The notes: a model not told the origin generated them from the sequence alone. DNA of 32,698 nt from Deltaproteobacteria bacterium (GCA_021813445.1 JAKAKP010000001.1:1-32698); one strand, 5' to 3'. Shown: positions 7,485 to 16,487, counted from the stretch's first letter. Made by a program: numbers and translations.

Positions 7485-8651
7485 TCAACCAGAGAACTTT
7501 CCCGGCCGGGTTTGGGGAAAAAACAGCTCCCCGCACTGCCGCAGGAAATAAGCATCGGTCATGGAGGCGATAAAGTCCCGGACAATCTCCGGGGGCTGGT
7601 GCTTCTCCAGATAAACCGGGGCCATGGGGGATAGAAAATCCCGCCAGATGGGGGAATCCAGGTTTTTTGTCCGGAGATCGTCTATGAAACGGGTCCACAT
7701 CGAGGCGAAGAGCCCTTCGATTTTCGGGGTTTCCGCCTTGATCCGGGGATTGTTGTATATGCGCTCGTAATTAAAGGCCTTCAAGGTTCTTAAGGCCTCA
7801 CCCACTTCCGGGCTGTAACCCACATAATTCTTTTCGAAACTGTGGGTGATGAGATCGGCCACCAGGCTGTAGACAATGGCCCCATTGGTGCGGCCCAGGC
7901 GCTGGCCCACCAGGGGGGGGAGTTCCTCTCGCTGCACCAGATTGAGGGTGATGGCGTCTTCCAGGTCCCGGCCGATGTAGCTGATGGTATCCGCCAGCCG
8001 CACGACGCAACCTTCCAGGGTCATGGGCTTGAGAGGCGCCTGGGGATCGGCCAGCTTGCGATGCATCTCCTCTTCCAGATGGGCAAAGGTCTTTTCCCGG
8101 TCCGGGGCCAACCGTTCCAGGTGGGTCTCCCCATCGTGACAAAGAATGCCGTCCAGGACCTGGAGGGTGAGATTGAGACCGCGGCCGTTTTTCTCCACCT
8201 TTTCCAGGAAATGCACCCCCTGGATGCTATGGAGAAAGGGACCGACACCATGGGAGGCGCAGATAGCGGAAAGGATGCGCTCTCCATCGTGGCCGAAGGG
8301 GGGGTGGCCGATATCGTGGCCTAAGGCAATGGCCTCCAACAAGTCTTCGTTCAGGCGCAGAAAGCGGCCAATGGTGCGGGCGATTTTGGAGAGGAGCTGC
8401 ACGTGCAAGACCCGGTGGCTGATGTGCTCATGATCTATCAGATAAAAGACCTGGGTCTTGTCAATATAACGGGTATAAGCCCGGGAATGGAGGATCCGGT
8501 CGGCATCCACCGCGAAATTCTGACGGTGTCCTTCGGCAATCCGCTCCTCAAAGAGTCGGCGGCTCGCCTGAGTGCTGCGGGTGGCATACAGGGACAGCCA
8601 GGATTCCTCCTGGCGGTCGAGAATATGCCGCAGTTCCCCCAAGTTAACCAT
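7485..8651 (-). CDS. HD-domain dNTP triphosphohydrolase (dGTPase-like)
   Basis: Protein of 388 residues matching the deoxyguanosinetriphosphate triphosphohydrolase-like family, which converts dNTPs to deoxynucleosides plus triphosphate. The HD metal site is complete: ISHRVLHV (H79), ALGHDIGHPPFGH (H112, D113, then H117 and H121) and RLADTISYIGRD (D221). The N-terminal SRAYTRYIDKTQVF and the C-terminal helical region fit the family, and the length is close to the non-E. coli Dgt type. It is probably cytosolic. It is the first gene of a packed minus-strand set (8651 to 4164), read from a candidate promoter at 8678-8706. Confidence 0.92.
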   Translation of the reverse strand: MVNLGELRHILDRQEESWLSLYATRSTQASRRLFEERIAEGHRQNFAVDADRILHSRAYTRYIDKTQVFYLIDHEHISHRVLHVQLLSKIARTIGRFLRLNEDLLEAIALGHDIGHPPFGHDGERILSAICASHGVGPFLHSIQGVHFLEKVEKNGRGLNLTLQVLDGILCHDGETHLERLAPDREKTFAHLEEEMHRKLADPQAPLKPMTLEGCVVRLADTISYIGRDLEDAITLNLVQREELPPLVGQRLGRTNGAIVYSLVADLITHSFEKNYVGYSPEVGEALRTLKAFNYERIYNNPRIKAETPKIEGLFASMWTRFIDDLRTKNLDSPIWRDFLSPMAPVYLEKHQPPEIVRDFIASMTDAYFLRQCGELFFPQTRPGKFSG

Positions 8652-8677
8652 TTAAGACTTTAACTCCCCCGGCAAAA

Positions 8678-8706
8678 ATTTTATCATAAGCGTGGCTTCC
8701 CCTCAA
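8678..8706 (-). promoter_or_regulatory. Candidate sigma-70 promoter for the dNTPase operon
   Basis: On the minus strand, TTGAGG (8706-8701) and TAAAAT (8683-8678) are separated by exactly 17 nt. This would give a short leader of about 20 nt before the dNTPase ATG, containing a GGGGGAG purine tract. The position between divergent genes fits, but the call rests on pattern alone. Confidence 0.4.
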
Positions 8707-8823
8707 GGATTAAGGTATACTGGGCCTTGTCAATAATTTTGTCTATACCGTTTGCCGTTAGGGGAATCCAGGAGGGCTATGACCTTAAAAGAAAGGCCCG
8801 ATCTTGCGGATGGGGAGGGAGTT

Positions 8824-9105
8824 ATGGTCAAGGTATTGCTGGAGCGGGTCATCAAAGGCAAGAATGTGGGGGAAATTGTGCGGCTGCTCAGGCAGATGCG
8901 GATCAGAGCCATGCAGCAACCCGGTTATATCTCCGGGGAGACCTTGCATGCGGTGGATGATCCCAACCTCTACCTGGTAATCAGCACCTGGGAGTCAATA
9001 GCCCATTGGCATTCCTGGGTCCAAAGTCCGGAGCGGCGGCAACTGCAGGAGGAAATTGACACCTATTTGCAATCCCCCACTGTGGAAAGGGTGTTCACCT
9101 ATTAA
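8824..9105 (+). CDS. ABM-like (antibiotic biosynthesis monooxygenase fold) small protein
   Basis: About 93 residues with the dimeric alpha/beta-barrel pattern of the ABM/heme-degrading monooxygenase-like superfamily. An N-terminal strand (MVKVLLERVI) leads into a helix, then QPGYISGETL and LYLVISTWES, and a helix with Trp residues (AHWHSWVQS). Members range from quinol monooxygenases to proteins of unknown role, so the specific activity is open. ATG at 8824 is chosen because GGAGG lies five bases upstream and the protein begins at the domain. ATG at 8779, with AGGAGG only three bases away, would add 15 residues. It is the first plus-strand gene, divergent from the dNTPase gene. Confidence 0.8.
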   Translation: MVKVLLERVIKGKNVGEIVRLLRQMRIRAMQQPGYISGETLHAVDDPNLYLVISTWESIAHWHSWVQSPERRQLQEEIDTYLQSPTVERVFTY

Positions 9106-9148
9106 TAGTCAAAGCGCTAGGCAGAATTACCTGCATCAAAAGAGTGGG

Positions 9149-9274
9149 AGCTATTTCAAAACCTCACATCCTGCAAAATTGTCATTCTGAGCGAAGCGAA
9201 GAATCTCGTATTTTTAATTACTTGAGACCATTCGCTTCGCTCAGGGTGACAGAAAAAGAGGTTTTGAAATGGCT
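9149..9274. repeat. Nested palindromic element (family A, copy 1)
   Basis: About 126 nt built as two nested inverted repeats. The outer arms are 9149-9165 and 9258-9274 (17 nt, one mismatch). The inner arms are 9181-9200 and 9231-9250 (20 nt, two mismatches), carrying the CTGAGCGAAGCGAA word. It fills much of the gap between the ABM-like gene and the binding-protein gene. No coding potential and no T-run after either stem. Confidence 0.8.
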
Positions 9275-9394
9275 TCTAGTTACCCCTCTTTAACCAGAGG
9301 TGATTTTATACAATATTTTGATAACCTTAGTAAATTACCTAAAGTTAACTTTATCTGGGATCGATAATCAATATTAGTGGAAGGTTGGGTGCAA

Positions 9395-10396
9395 ATGAAG
9401 ATTTCGCCGCAATATCCTGTCCGCATTGTTTTGGGACTGATCCTGGTTCTGGGCGGGATTTATGTGGGCCATTGGGTTCTATTTCCGGACCTTCCTTTAG
9501 TGGGCGTCATCCAGTGGACCCAGGAGATCAAAGCCTACGAGGAAAGCCTGCAAGGGGTGATCGAGGGACTGCGAGAGGAGGGGTACCAGGACGGCCTTAA
9601 TATCCGGTTGGAAATTAGAAATGTCCACGGAGAAAGGGATGAGGCTGCGGCTGCAAGCCGGGATTTCCAGAAAAAAGGAGCTCAACTGCTCATTACGTTG
9701 GGGACGGTCCCCACGCTAATCGCCCTGAAAGTCACCAAAATCCCCCTAGTCTATACCACCGTCGGCGCCCCCAATATCACCGGCCTCTCCCGCCCGGCCG
9801 CTGGCAAGAGCATCCGCTTCACCGGCACCAGCATGGAAGTGCCCATTCAGGAGCAGCTGCGGTTTTTGCTCATGGCCCGGCCGGGACTCAAGCGCTTGGG
9901 GATTCTTTTCTGCAAGGCCACCCCCCAGGCGGTGGCCACGGGAGAAGAAGCGAAGAAAGTGAGCCGCAGTATGGGCCTCACTCCCGTCCTCCAGACAGTG
10001 ACGGATGACCGCCCCGAACTCTTGACCCAGACCCTCACCGATCTTCTCCACCAGCGGATTGAGGCCTTGTTCATCCCCACCGACCCGGTGCTGTCGCAAC
10101 CCGAGAACTTGCGGATTATCTGCGGCCTCACCATGCGGTCCTTGGTCCCGGTAATGGTCCCGAGTGGCGATTCCGTGGCTTACGGGCCCCTCTTGGCTTA
10201 TTCCTGCGACTTTGTGGAAATGGGCCGCCAAGCTGGCAGGCAGGCCGCACGTTTCTTAAAGGGGGTGCCCATGGACCAGGTGCCTCCAGAATCCCCGAAT
10301 ATTAAGAGGCTGACCATCAATCTGAAAGTGGCCCAAGATCTGGGTTTCCTGTTGCCCAGGCAGCTTCTTTGCCAGGCATATCAATTATACCAGTGA
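9395..10396 (+). CDS. ABC-type substrate-binding protein (ABC_sub_bind family)
   Basis: Periplasmic-binding-protein fold of about 333 residues. One N-terminal hydrophobic segment (about residues 9-30, VRIVLGLILVLGG) acts as signal peptide or membrane anchor; no lipobox is evident. The body follows the two-lobe pattern: LVGVIQWTQEI, then an 'EGLREEGYQDG' helix, LLITLGTVPTLIAL, PLVYTTVGAPN, LKRLGILFC, ALFIPTDPVL, VPVMVPSGDSV and GRQAGRQAARFLKG. These fit the PF04392-type family (YtrF/TrpX-like). ATG at 9395 is preferred to GTG at 9377. No permease or ATPase gene accompanies it; the next gene downstream is a membrane hybrid histidine kinase, suggesting a sensory rather than transport role. Confidence 0.85.
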   Translation: MKISPQYPVRIVLGLILVLGGIYVGHWVLFPDLPLVGVIQWTQEIKAYEESLQGVIEGLREEGYQDGLNIRLEIRNVHGERDEAAAASRDFQKKGAQLLITLGTVPTLIALKVTKIPLVYTTVGAPNITGLSRPAAGKSIRFTGTSMEVPIQEQLRFLLMARPGLKRLGILFCKATPQAVATGEEAKKVSRSMGLTPVLQTVTDDRPELLTQTLTDLLHQRIEALFIPTDPVLSQPENLRIICGLTMRSLVPVMVPSGDSVAYGPLLAYSCDFVEMGRQAGRQAARFLKGVPMDQVPPESPNIKRLTINLKVAQDLGFLLPRQLLCQAYQLYQ

Positions 10397-10569
10397 GGTC
10401 AGGAGGACCGCGGCCCGAAAAGTTTCCGGTACGGGGGAAACTCAAAGAAAGGGGAGGCTTCTGGTAGCGGTGTTCCTTTCCGTAGCTTCTCCCACCGGGT
10501 ATGGGAAGATGCGGCTTCGGAGGCGCCTATGCGGATGAGGAAAGCAGGGCTTCTGTTAATCTCTCGATC

Positions 10570-13338
10570 ATGAAGATTACCTTTACCAAAACTTTTAAAT
10601 TTCACATTCTCCTGCTGGGCATAGTAGGCTGGATCTTGCCGCTGATCACCATTATCCTGGGGATCGGCTATTTCTCCCGACATCTGAAAGCCGACTTCGA
10701 CCATTCCCTGGCAGACATCAAGGCCCGGGAAGGGATGCGGCTCCGGGAGCAGCAACATGACCTGGTGTGCAGCCAGATGCGCCAGAAGGCCCTGGATGCA
10801 GCCCATGAGTTGTCCCTCTATTTAACCCTTCAAAAATCCCGCCCCTGGAAAGAGGTGCTGCAGGATCAGCAATTTCGCTATATTGCGGTGCAGCCTGTAG
10901 GGGTAATGGGGGAAACCTTCCTCCTGGATCCTGAGAATCACCAGGTTTTGCTCACCTGCTGCCTCTCCAGGGGAAGCCCGGTTCAGTGTGCGAATTTTAA
11001 AGAAGCCCTGGAGGAACTGGTCGCCAAGAGACCTTGGACCTCCAATCTGAGTGAAATAAGGCTGTTTAGGGCCGCGGCTTCAGACTACTATTGCTTCTTC
11101 GTGCCGGTTCCCCTCCGTCCCCCCGGCGGCCCGGCTTTGGTGGTGGGAGTCCTGGCGGACCTGCAAGAACTGGATCGCGGCACCAACGCGGCGTCCGCAA
11201 TTTTGCGGACCGCGGTGAATTTGAGCCAGGCCTTGATCGACACCCGCATCAGCCAATTTCAGAAGGAAATCTTCTTTTTCTTTGGAAGCATGGGTTTGCT
11301 GGGGCTGTTGGCCAGCCTGAGTCTGGCCCGGCGTCAGACCCGGGAGGTGGCTGCTCTGACCGCAGCCGCGGAAGCCTATAACAACGGCGACCTGGATTAC
11401 CGCACCCCTGATCCGAGCCAGGATGAGCTGGGGCAACTGGCCCATACCCTCAACCTGATGGCGGCCAGTTTGCAGGAAAACACCGTGTCCCGGGCGGAAT
11501 GGGAAAATACTTTCAATGTCATTCCCGACCAGATCATGCTCCTGAATGCGAATCAACGGGTGGTCAAAGTCAACCGGGCCGCCGCGGCCTATCTGGGGCT
11601 TGCCCCGGAAGAAGCGGTGGGCCGCAAATGTTACGAGTTGATGCACCCCAGCCAAGCCCCGTCGGTGAGTTGCGGCTTTGCCCAGACCCTCCGGGAAGGC
11701 ACCCGCGCCCAGATGGAAGTCTGCTCCCTGGACAATCGGTCCACTTTCCTGATTACCGTGGACCCCTTGCGGAATCGGGAGGGGAAGGTCATCGGCGCGG
11801 TGCACGTGGCCCGGGATATCACCATTTTTAAGCGGGTGCAGGAGGAGCTGGCCCAAACTACCCATTTTCTGGAACAGATCATCAACTCCGCGCCCCTGGC
11901 CGTGGCGGTGGTGAACGCCCAGGGGCTCTATACCCATGTCAACCCCCAATTTTTTGCGGAGTATGGCTATACCCCGGAAGACATTCTGCAGAAACCCTAT
12001 TATGTGATCTATGCCAGCAGGAGGGAAAGGCTCCAATTAATGCGGGAACTCCAGGAGCGGCGAGAAATTTTCAGCCGGCGGACCCTGGTGCAGCACAAAG
12101 ACGGCCGCATCCTGCCTTCCCGGATTTCCATCCGCATCCTCTATGGGGCCGATGGGGAATTACTGGGTTCGGTGGCCATGGGCCGCAATATCTCCGATGA
12201 GGTCAGCCTGGAGCGCCAGATGGAGCAGGTGCAGAAACTGGAGGCGGTGGCCACCTTATCCGGGGGGCTGGCCCACAATTTCAACAACCTGCTCACGGTC
12301 ATTATGGGCCTGACCAACCTGATGATGTCCAAGATCGGGCCGGAACATCCCTTTTATACGGATTTAAAGGAGATAGAATTGCAGGTGCAGGCTGGCCGGG
12401 AGCTGACCGAGAATCTCCTGACCTTCACCCAGGACACCAGGTTCGAGATCCAGTCCCTGGCCCTGAACGATCTGATTAAAGGCACGGTGGACATCTTTGC
12501 CCGCACCCGCCGGGATATCCAAATGGCGTTGGATTTGGCCCCGGACCTGCCGCCGGTGCAAGCCGATCCCGGACAGATGCAGCAGGTGCTGATGAATCTT
12601 TTGATTAACGCCTGGCAGGCCTTGCCCCTGGGGGGGACCATCACCATCCAGAGCCGGGCGGTGACCGTGACGGAATGGAAAGACGCGGTTTGGCACCTGG
12701 AACCCGGTCTTTATGCCAGCTTTGCGGTGATCGATACCGGCGTGGGCATGGATGAAAAAACCCTGGAGCGGATCTTCGAGCCCCTGTTCACCACCAAACC
12801 CCCGGGCCAGGGGACCGGCCTGGGCCTGGCTTCGGTCTATCACATCATTAAAAACCACCAGGGGGCCATCCAGGTGCAAAGCCAGAAAGGCCGGGGCTCA
12901 ACTTTTCACATTTTCCTGCCGGTATCCCAGTCCCTGCCGGAGATTCTGGCCCCCAAAGACAGCAGCAGAATCGTTTACGGCCACGGCACCGTGCTGGTGG
13001 TGGATGATGAACCCGTTTTGCGGCGGGTGGCCGCCAGGCTTCTGGAGAAATTGGGGTACCGGGTGATCCAGGCCCCTGACGGCGAAAACGCGGTGGAAAT
13101 CTTCCATGAGAGGAGCCAGAAAATCGATTTGGTGCTCATGGATATGATTATGCCAGGGATGGACGGCCTGCAGACCCTGGAACGCATCCGGGCCCTGGAC
13201 TCGCAAGTGCCCATTATCCTTTGCAGCGGTTATGGGGATGGGAAAGGCAAATCCCTGCCTGCGGATGTGGGCTACCTCTCCAAACCCTACACCCTGGACG
13301 CCCTGTCCCAAAAAGTGGCCGGGGCCCTGCACCAGTAA
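10570..13338 (+). CDS. Membrane hybrid sensor histidine kinase (HAMP-PAS-PAS-HisKA-HATPase-REC)
   Basis: Protein of 922 residues. TM1 is about 12-34, then an extracytoplasmic region of about 200 residues, TM2 about 235-253 ([18 protein letters not shown]) and HAMP about 254-305. Two PAS domains follow (about 313-420, with a Cys-containing [10 protein letters not shown] stretch, and about 430-545). HisKA has its phosphoacceptor H569 in [11 protein letters not shown], where most relatives have HDFNN. HATPase_c is about 660-788 ([30 protein letters not shown]). The C-terminal receiver domain is about 806-920, with VVDDE, phosphoacceptor D858 ([11 protein letters not shown]) and K905. ATG at 10570 is chosen because it begins directly before TM1; an in-frame ATG at 10501 would add 23 unlikely residues. 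No separate response regulator is adjacent. Confidence 0.9.
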   Translation: MKITFTKTFKFHILLLGIVGWILPLITIILGIGYFSRHLKADFDHSLADIKAREGMRLREQQHDLVCSQMRQKALDAAHELSLYLTLQKSRPWKEVLQDQQFRYIAVQPVGVMGETFLLDPENHQVLLTCCLSRGSPVQCANFKEALEELVAKRPWTSNLSEIRLFRAAASDYYCFFVPVPLRPPGGPALVVGVLADLQELDRGTNAASAILRTAVNLSQALIDTRISQFQKEIFFFFGSMGLLGLLASLSLARRQTREVAALTAAAEAYNNGDLDYRTPDPSQDELGQLAHTLNLMAASLQENTVSRAEWENTFNVIPDQIMLLNANQRVVKVNRAAAAYLGLAPEEAVGRKCYELMHPSQAPSVSCGFAQTLREGTRAQMEVCSLDNRSTFLITVDPLRNREGKVIGAVHVARDITIFKRVQEELAQTTHFLEQIINSAPLAVAVVNAQGLYTHVNPQFFAEYGYTPEDILQKPYYVIYASRRERLQLMRELQERREIFSRRTLVQHKDGRILPSRISIRILYGADGELLGSVAMGRNISDEVSLERQMEQVQKLEAVATLSGGLAHNFNNLLTVIMGLTNLMMSKIGPEHPFYTDLKEIELQVQAGRELTENLLTFTQDTRFEIQSLALNDLIKGTVDIFARTRRDIQMALDLAPDLPPVQADPGQMQQVLMNLLINAWQALPLGGTITIQSRAVTVTEWKDAVWHLEPGLYASFAVIDTGVGMDEKTLERIFEPLFTTKPPGQGTGLGLASVYHIIKNHQGAIQVQSQKGRGSTFHIFLPVSQSLPEILAPKDSSRIVYGHGTVLVVDDEPVLRRVAARLLEKLGYRVIQAPDGENAVEIFHERSQKIDLVLMDMIMPGMDGLQTLERIRALDSQVPIILCSGYGDGKGKSLPADVGYLSKPYTLDALSQKVAGALHQ

Positions 13339-13341
13339 TGC

Positions 13342-13373
13342 AGTTTTCGGTTTTCGGTTTTCAGTTTTCGGTT
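13342..13373. repeat. GTTTTCG heptamer array, left bracket (family C)
   Basis: GTT recurs at 13343, 13350, 13357, 13364 and 13371, exactly 7 nt apart. The array starts 3 nt after the stop codon of the hybrid kinase. The inverted form of the same unit lies at 13531-13568, just before xerC. Confidence 0.85.
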
Positions 13374-13430
13374 AATTAAAAAAGCCCTCCTCAAACTCCC
13401 GCTTTCCAGAACCTTTTGGGCCAATATCTT

Positions 13431-13458
13431 TTGCATTGTCTTAAATTAATGATATTAT
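13431..13458 (+). promoter_or_regulatory. Candidate sigma-70 promoter upstream of xerC
   Basis: TTGCAT (13431-13436) and TATTAT (13453-13458) are separated by 16 nt in an A/T-rich island lying between two inverted heptamer arrays. It would start transcription about 100 nt before the xerC ATG. Pattern evidence only. Confidence 0.4.
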
Positions 13459-13530
13459 GTATAAATTTTATAGAATCAGGAGAAGGAGCCGTTAACCTCT
13501 ATTTATTAATCCTTAAAATGATGCCCATTC

Positions 13531-13568
13531 TTTTAACCGAAAACCGGAAACCGAAAACGGAAAACCGT
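13531..13568. repeat. CGAAAAC heptamer array, right bracket (family C, inverted)
   Basis: AAC recurs at 13535, 13542, 13549, 13556 and 13563, exactly 7 nt apart, as the reverse complement of the array at 13342-13373. It ends five nucleotides before the xerC ATG, so the array itself occupies the usual ribosome-binding position. Confidence 0.85.
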
Positions 13569-13573
13569 ATTTC

Positions 13574-14476
13574 ATGAGCGGCTGGGCCTATCTGGAAGAT
13601 TTCCTGCGCTACCTCAAGGTGGAGCGGCAGGTGTCGCCCCATACCCTGCGGAACTATGGCCTGGACCTGACACAGTTCCTGGACTTTCTGGAAGTCGACT
13701 TGGACACCCCAGCCCTGGAAGAGGTGAATTATCAGCAGGTGCGGGCCTTTCTGGCCCATTGCCTGAAAACCCGGGGCAAGACCACAGTGGCCCGGAAGCT
13801 TTCGGCCCTGCGCACTTTTTTTAAATATTTGCAGCGCCAGGGGGTGTTGACCCAGAACCCGGCGAAGCTGGCCCCCAGCCCCAAGGTGGGGAAGAACCTG
13901 CCCCATTTCCTCACCGTGGACGAGGCCTTCCATCTCCTGGGCCAGACCCAGGGCGACGAGTTCGCACCTCGGCGGGACCGGGCCATCCTGGAGGTTTTTT
14001 ATGCCGGGGGGCTGCGCCTGTCTGAGCTGGCGGGCCTGAGCCTGGAGGACCTGGACCGGAAGCAAGGGGTGGTCCGGGTCTGGGGCAAAGGGGCCAAGGA
14101 GCGCCTGGCCTTCCTGGGGGATGCGGCCCGGCAGGCGCTGGGCGCGTATTTGCCACTGCGCGAAGAACTGCTGTTACAAAAAGGCCGCCAGGGAGAGCAG
14201 GCCCTGTTTCTCAATTTCCGGGGAGGAAGGCTAACCACCCGGTCCGTGGCCCGGGTGGTGGAGAAATGGGCAAGGCTGGCGGGCCTGTCCCAGGCCCTGA
14301 CGCCCCACGGCCTGCGCCACAGCTTCGCCACCCATCTCCTGGAAGGGAAAGCGGACCTGCGGGCGGTGCAGGAACTGCTGGGGCACGCGTCCATTTCCAG
14401 TACGCAGAGATATTTGCATTTGAATTTGGATTATTTAATGGAAGAGTATGATAAGGCGCATCCCCGGAGTAAATAG
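13574..14476 (+). CDS. xerC: Tyrosine recombinase XerC
   Basis: Site-specific recombinase of 300 residues that, with XerD, resolves chromosome dimers at dif. The N-terminal SAM-like core-binding domain is about residues 5-95 (SPHTLRNYGLDL). The catalytic domain contains all expected residues: R148 (GGLRLSEL), K172 (GKGAKER), H245 and R248 (TPHGLRHSFATHLL), H271 (LGHASISSTQ) and the nucleophile Y280 (TQRYLH). The length matches the XerC/D family. The xerC assignment rather than xerD leans on the neighbouring hslV-hslU, since a xerC-like gene precedes hslVU in several bacteria (codV-clpQY in Bacillus). No good Shine-Dalgarno precedes the ATG, only the heptamer array. Confidence 0.92.
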   Translation: MSGWAYLEDFLRYLKVERQVSPHTLRNYGLDLTQFLDFLEVDLDTPALEEVNYQQVRAFLAHCLKTRGKTTVARKLSALRTFFKYLQRQGVLTQNPAKLAPSPKVGKNLPHFLTVDEAFHLLGQTQGDEFAPRRDRAILEVFYAGGLRLSELAGLSLEDLDRKQGVVRVWGKGAKERLAFLGDAARQALGAYLPLREELLLQKGRQGEQALFLNFRGGRLTTRSVARVVEKWARLAGLSQALTPHGLRHSFATHLLEGKADLRAVQELLGHASISSTQRYLHLNLDYLMEEYDKAHPRSK

Positions 14477-14480
14477 GTGT

Positions 14481-14505
14481 CAGCCATCAGCGGTCAGCTT
14501 TCAGC
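14481..14505. repeat. TCAGCNN heptamer array after xerC
   Basis: CAGC recurs at 14481, 14488, 14495 and 14502, exactly every 7 nt, beginning 4 nt after the xerC stop codon. No inverted partner was found before hslV. Confidence 0.7.
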
Positions 14506-14580
14506 TACAACAGGCGTGGCGCAGCGCTTCATCAACATTTTGGCATCGAATAAGGCCAAAACCTGAGGCCACCTGGTCTT

Positions 14581-14668
14581 AAAGTCCCCCTTTGCAAAAG
14601 GGGGATTTAGGGGGATTTGGGGGCGCGCATAAATCCCCCCCGGCCCCCCTTTTCCAAAGGGGGGGGGT
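14581..14668. repeat. G/C-tract palindromic element (family B, copy 1)
   Basis: About 88 nt. Each half holds a CCCCC-TTT-n-AAA-GGGGG palindrome, and the two halves are joined by a GCGC-n-ATAAAT centre. Further copies are at 18135-18224, 24216-24310 and 27111-27200, with a half copy at 21646-21680. This copy is part of the 437-nt xerC-hslV gap (14477-14913), which holds only repeats. Confidence 0.85.
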
Positions 14669-14688
14669 AATAAGGCGTCGTTTTTTTT

Positions 14689-14713
14689 CGTTCCCAAGTC
14701 GCACTTGGGAACG
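14689..14713. repeat. 25-nt palindrome CGTTCCCAAG...CTTGGGAACG (family E)
   Basis: Near-perfect palindrome with 10-nt arms and a 5-nt centre. The same element lies at 21555-21579 and 29863-29887, with relatives at 29743-29766. Confidence 0.8.
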
Positions 14714-14790
14714 CAGGCAGGGCCGAAGCTGAGCTTCCCCTTAAGCCTGTCCCCCAGCACAGTTTAGGTACAAGATAAGAAATGAAACCA

Positions 14791-14867
14791 GTGGAGCGGG
14801 CCTCCGTGCCCGCCTGAAGACCACAGATTGAGAAGAACCCCGGGCAGGCACGGAGGCCTGCCTCACC
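14791..14867. repeat. Imperfect inverted repeat upstream of hslV
   Basis: Arms of about 26 nt (14791-14816 and 14842-14867) share the word GGCCTCCGTGCC with several mismatches outside it. It lies 47 nt before the hslV ATG; no second copy is seen in the window. Confidence 0.6.
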
Positions 14868-14913
14868 AATTTTTATCTTTGCGCCTTAGCGCCTTTGGGT
14901 GAGGTTATATTTA

Positions 14914-15453
14914 ATGGATAATCCAAAATTCCGGGGCACCACCATCCTCATGGTGCGCCGGGGCGAGCAGGTGGCGGTGGCCGGGGACGGCCAGGTGACC
15001 ATGGGCGAGATGGTGATGAAGCACCACGCCAAGAAGGTCCGCCGCCTCTATCACGGCAAGATCATCGTCGGCTTTGCCGGGGCGTCCGCGGACGCCCTGC
15101 ACCTCTTCGACCGCCTGGAGACGAAACTCGAGGCCCACCAGGGCAACCTCACCCGGGCGGTGGTGGAGCTGGCCAAGGACTGGCGCACGGACAAGATTCT
15201 CAGGCGTCTGGAGGCCCTGCTCCTGGCGGTGGATCAGCAAAACTCCTTTCTCATCTCCGGCACCGGGGACGTGATCGAGCCGGATGAAGGGGTGATGGCC
15301 ATCGGCTCCGGCGGCTCCTTTGCCCTGGCCGCGGCCCGGGCGCTCATCGCCCATACGGATATGAGCCCCCGGGACATCTGCCGGGAGGCCATGGAGATCG
15401 CCGGATCGTTGTGTGTGTATACCAATAGCGAGATAATTATTGAGGAATTGTAG
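14914..15453 (+). CDS. hslV: ATP-dependent protease subunit HslV (ClpQ)
   Basis: Proteolytic core of the cytosolic HslUV protease. The protein has 179 residues with the N-terminal-nucleophile fold. The catalytic threonine follows a short leader ([11 protein letters not shown], Thr9), so eight residues would be removed, similar to Bacillus ClpQ rather than E. coli HslV. Other family signatures are [36 protein letters not shown] and a C-terminal [16 protein letters not shown] at 14914 is used, with GAGG nine bases upstream; an in-frame GTG at 14899 would add five residues. The partner ATPase hslU is not adjacent but 1.1 kb downstream. Confidence 0.97.
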   Translation: MDNPKFRGTTILMVRRGEQVAVAGDGQVTMGEMVMKHHAKKVRRLYHGKIIVGFAGASADALHLFDRLETKLEAHQGNLTRAVVELAKDWRTDKILRRLEALLLAVDQQNSFLISGTGDVIEPDEGVMAIGSGGSFALAAARALIAHTDMSPRDICREAMEIAGSLCVYTNSEIIIEEL

Positions 15454-15496
15454 CGGGGGGATTGTTGAACAGGAGGTATTTCAAAGGGCTTGAGCC

Positions 15497-15694
15497 ATGA
15501 AAATTATCTATGATCCCGAAACCGACTCGCTGACCATCACCCTGCGGCCGGAGCGCATCAAGGAAAGCGACGAGGTGCGGCCGGGAGTCATCGCCGACCT
15601 CGGCTACGACGGCGGTTTGGTGAGATTGGAAATTTTGCAGGCCTCGAAAGTAGTGCAGAATGTCCGGGAGATTCAGTTCGCAATAAATGCTTGA
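15497..15694 (+). CDS. DUF2283 family protein
   Basis: Small protein of 65 residues with the DUF2283 pattern: MKIIYDPETDSLTITL, then a 'SDEVRPGVIADLGYDG' turn and 'VRLEILQASKVV'. Its function is unknown; members often sit beside a DUF4258 protein in toxin-antitoxin-like pairs. No DUF4258 partner is seen here. It starts 43 nt after hslV; AGGAGG occurs but about 20 nt upstream of the ATG, so initiation signals are weak. It separates hslV from hslU together with the following cytochrome gene. Confidence 0.85.
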   Translation: MKIIYDPETDSLTITLRPERIKESDEVRPGVIADLGYDGGLVRLEILQASKVVQNVREIQFAINA

Positions 15695-15753
15695 TCTGCT
15701 GGTTGTGTAAGGTGGGCATTATTTGCGCTGCATTTTTTTGACGGAGTCATAAA

Positions 15754-16335
15754 ATGCCACCAGCCTCCACAGAAAAAGATAAGCCGGATTTTGCCACCCT
15801 GCTGCTGCATGCGGGGATCACTATCTTCGGGATCATGGCCTGGTTGAGCGGGGATTGGGCCGGAGATTATAAGCGGCTGAGTCATCCGGGTTTTTCCCTG
15901 CACCGGGGAATAGGCATCTGCCTGGCCTTGCTGATCCTGGCCCGCCTCCTTTACGGGGTGCTGGGGCCGGAAAAGTGCCGCTGGGGCCGGCTGATTCCCC
16001 TGGACCCGAAGGCCTGGCTCGACTCCTTGGTGGCAGACCTGCAGTCGCTCCTCAGGCTGGAGTTGCCGGACCGCCCCCGTTTTTGGGGCCTGAAAGGAGT
16101 GGTGCAGCTCTTCGGCCTCCTGGTCTTCTCCTGGATGGCTGTAACCGGGGGCCTGCTGTTTACTTATCTGGAGCCGGGCCGCAAGGCCCATGGGCTACTA
16201 CACATGATCAAGGAGATGCACGAGGCCGGTGAGATTCTGATTCCGGTCTTTCTGGGCCTGCACTTGACAGGCGTGCTCCTGGACGCGCTCTGGGGCCGGG
16301 GAAAATGGCGACGCGCCTTTTTTCTGGAGAAATAG
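15754..16335 (+). CDS. Cytochrome b561-like membrane protein
   Basis: Integral membrane protein of 193 residues with four predicted membrane segments and four histidines placed as b-type heme ligands: H19 (LLLHAGI), H50 (FSLHRGIG), H156 (EMHEAGE) and H170 (LGLHLTGV). This is the arrangement of the cytochrome b561/Ni-Fe-hydrogenase cytochrome b family, which passes electrons between the quinone pool and a periplasmic partner. No partner oxidoreductase or cytochrome c is nearby. It lies between the DUF2283 gene and hslU on the same strand, an unusual position for a membrane electron carrier. Confidence 0.85.
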   Translation: MPPASTEKDKPDFATLLLHAGITIFGIMAWLSGDWAGDYKRLSHPGFSLHRGIGICLALLILARLLYGVLGPEKCRWGRLIPLDPKAWLDSLVADLQSLLRLELPDRPRFWGLKGVVQLFGLLVFSWMAVTGGLLFTYLEPGRKAHGLLHMIKEMHEAGEILIPVFLGLHLTGVLLDALWGRGKWRRAFFLEK

Positions 16336-16368
16336 CGGAATGGTGGGCGGTGCTCACCCTACATTTTT

Positions 16369-16460
16369 TGTCATTCTGAGGGAGAGGAACGACCGAAGAA
16401 TCTCACAGGCGCAAAGAAAAACGAGATTCTTCACTCCGCTACGCTCCGTTCAGAATGACA
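16369..16460. repeat. Palindromic element with TGTCATTCTGA ends (family A-like, copy 2)
   Basis: The outer arms 16369-16379 and 16450-16460 are exact inverted copies of TGTCATTCTGA. The inner arms GAAGAATCTC (16395-16404) and GAGATTCTTC (16423-16432) are also exact. It shares the TCATTCTGAG...GAAGAATCTC words with the element at 9181-9208. Confidence 0.8.
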
Positions 16461-16487
16461 GATCAGGAAACTCTCGCAGAGGCCTCG

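Noticed and set aside
9275-9394. Promoter for the binding protein-kinase pair in the A/T-rich stretch
   Set aside because: Several A/T-rich hexamers are present but no -35/-10 pair with acceptable spacing stood out from background.
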